Origin: DALYJJ01 sp033763935
GTDB lineage: Bacteria > Acidobacteriota > Terriglobia > Bryobacterales > Bryobacteraceae
NCBI GenBank assembly: GCA_033763935.1
Contig: JANRJO010000057.1
Span: 62,001-126,000 of the forward strand
DNA length: 64,000 nt
Direction of reading: 5' to 3'
In this document: one piece after another, positions 62,816 through 64,000 of the stretch
How positions within the stretch are numbered: position 1 is the first letter of the stretch
How the letters are laid out: each line of letters opens with the position of its first letter
Position numbers and translations under genes: made by a program
Notes under the pieces: model-generated
Told to the model about the DNA's origin: nothing
Seen by the model: only the letters and a program-made list of their open reading frames with translations
Databases searched by the model: none

Positions 62816-64000
62816 CGTCCACCGCGGCCTTGTCTTCGAGTTCCGACCAGCGCGCGTAGAGTGCGTCCACTTTCGCCTGCGCTTGCTCCAATGCGGCGAA
62901 GGCGTCCTGCAGCGCCTGGCCATTTGTCACCACGTCCGGCGCCTGCATGCGGGCCTTGCACTCTTCCAGCACGGCTTCGGCTTCGTGAATGCGTTGTTCG
63001 ATGCAGTCGTACTCGCGCTGTTCCATGTAGGAGAGGCGTTTCCTGGCGGGCGTATTGCGCTGCGGCGCCGGGGTCGCTTGCGCCTTCGCCGATTCGTGAC
63101 TCTTCTCGCGCGAGCGCTCCTGGCGCGCGCGTTCCCATTGCGAGTAGTCGGCGAAGAACTCCGCGTTGCCGTCGCCGTCAAGGGCCAGGACGTGGGTGGA
63201 AACCGCGTCGAGGAGATACCGGTCGTGGGTGACGAGGACGAGGGCGCCGGGGAAATCGACGAGGCTTTCTTCGAGGACTTCAAGGGTAGGGATGTCGAGG
63301 TCGTTGGTGGGCTCGTCCAATAGCAACACGTCGGCGGGGCGCAGCATGAGCCGTGCGATGAGGACGCGGGCCTTCTCACCGCCGGACAGCTTTTCGACGG
63401 CCATGTCGAGCTGCTCTTTGCGGAACAGGAAGCGGGCAGCCCAGCCCGCGACGTGGATCGGGCGGCCGCGGAACTGGACGGTGTCGCCTTCGGGGGCGAG
63501 GGCGCGGCGGAGCGTGACGGTAGGATCGAGCTGGTCGCGGTGCTGGTCGAAGTAGACCACCTGGAGTTGATCGGCTTGCTCGACGATGCCTTCGGTGGGC
63601 GTGATCTCTCGATTCAGGAGACGCAGGAGGGACGTCTTTCCCGAGCCGTTGGCGCCAGCGAGGCCGAGGCGCATGCCGGGGCCCAGCCGGAGTGAGAGGT
63701 TCCCGAAGAGGCGGCGTCCGCCGAGGGTCAGGCCGAGGGCCTTCGTCTCGATGAGGCGTTTGGTCTGGCGCTGCGAGGCGGTGAAGTCGATGGCAGCCGT
63801 ACCGCGGGGGGCGCGCGCTTGCATGCCGGCGAGGTCATCCATCATGCGGTGAGCTTCGTCGATGCGCGCCTTCGACTTCGTGGTGCGAGCCTTGGGACCC
63901 CGGCGGAGCCATTCGACTTCGCGCCTCAGCCGGGATTCGAGGGCGTCCTGCTGTTTCGCCTGGGCGGCGAGGTACTCCTGCTTCTTCTCGAGGAAGCGGC
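62799..64000 (-). CDS. ABC-F family ATPase, Uup-like (5' end outside window)
   Basis: At least 399 residues of a translation-associated ABC-F ATPase are present; the frame is open through position 64000, so the N-terminal ATPase domain lies outside. The visible part starts with the linker helices (RREVEWLRRGPKARTTKSKARIDEAH), typical of Uup. ATPase domain 2 follows, with Walker A GANGSGKTSLLRLL, signature LSGGEKARVLIARL and Walker B LLLDEPTNDLD. A charged stretch and C-terminal coiled coil (YDCIEQRIHEAEAVLEECKARM) end the protein, as in Uup. The apparent ATG at 63845 is internal. It acts on ribosomes, or in DNA structure stability as proposed for Uup. No transmembrane domain. Confidence 0.93.
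   Translation of the reverse strand, partial: RFLEKKQEYLAAQAKQQDALESRLRREVEWLRRGPKARTTKSKARIDEAHRMMDDLAGMQARAPRGTAAIDFTASQRQTKRLIETKALGLTLGGRRLFGNLSLRLGPGMRLGLAGANGSGKTSLLRLLNREITPTEGIVEQADQLQVVYFDQHRDQLDPTVTLRRALAPEGDTVQFRGRPIHVAGWAARFLFRKEQLDMAVEKLSGGEKARVLIARLMLRPADVLLLDEPTNDLDIPTLEVLEESLVDFPGALVLVTHDRYLLDAVSTHVLALDGDGNAEFFADYSQWERARQERSREKSHESAKAQATPAPQRNTPARKRLSYMEQREYDCIEQRIHEAEAVLEECKARMQAPDVVTNGQALQDAFAALEQAQAKVDALYARWSELEDKAAVDVIPQE

Overview
This GC-rich window most likely comes from the chromosome of an acidobacterium of the Solibacter/Bryobacter type (Bryobacterales). The assignment is inferred from protein families. One secreted protein (8976-11714) has the VWFA-related domain typical of Acidobacteria. 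Another (51827-54805) ends in the short C-terminal domain known from Solibacter (TIGR03437 type). There is also a FecR/DUF6600-like W-rich protein, a lone PEP-CTERM protein, and many secreted hydrolases with Ala-rich signal peptides. I see no phage, insertion sequence, integrase or CRISPR array, so this reads as ordinary chromosome rather than an island.

Layout. 1-4273: the start of a secreted protein, a LacI regulator, a ThuA-like protein, a D-aminoacylase-like amidohydrolase and an NmrA-like protein. 4270-8948: phenylalanine/tyrosine catabolism, with phenylalanine hydroxylase divergent from a tightly coupled homogentisate dioxygenase / flavin reductase / acyl-CoA synthetase operon; a strikingly symmetric control region lies between them. 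8976-16924: VWFA protein, a coupled NagA-sulfatase pair, IlvE and an M48 protease. 17025-24075: FecR-like low-complexity protein, YfhO-like membrane protein and a GH13 glycosidase. 24257-28670: PEP-CTERM protein, YihY, a reductase, an FHA-GAF-SpoIIE phosphatase and tRNA-Leu. 28720-36665: a diheme-type cytochrome, a matrixin-like protease with a coupled partner, and an Nramp-UspA fusion transporter. 36726-40898: a carbamoyltransferase-glycosyltransferase operon and two unknown membrane proteins. 41099-49628: an odd tRNA-Val-like sequence, an SPFH protein, a GT4 enzyme, a GlcD-like oxidase, an isochorismatase-like hydrolase, a GyrI-DUF1579 fusion with its own internal ribosome site, and a CocE-like hydrolase. 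49629-64000: secreted proteins, an MDR dehydrogenase, a zinc-ribbon AIM24 protein, a soluble hybrid kinase, then a housekeeping block with secA, a DUF6599-like gene, a candidate small RNA or attenuator, RNase J and an ABC-F ATPase that runs off the window.

Two expression habits stand out. Six neighbouring pairs overlap by exactly four bases (ATGA or GTGA), which suggests translational coupling. Several genes begin only 6-10 bases after a -10-like hexamer, which suggests leaderless or nearly leaderless mRNAs. The most interesting items are the mirrored phhA/hmgA control region, the promoter-three hairpins-terminator unit ahead of RNase J, the tRNA-Val-like sequence with a damaged acceptor stem, and the internal Shine-Dalgarno site in the GyrI-DUF1579 fusion. 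All functions are assigned by reading sequence motifs; no database search was run.
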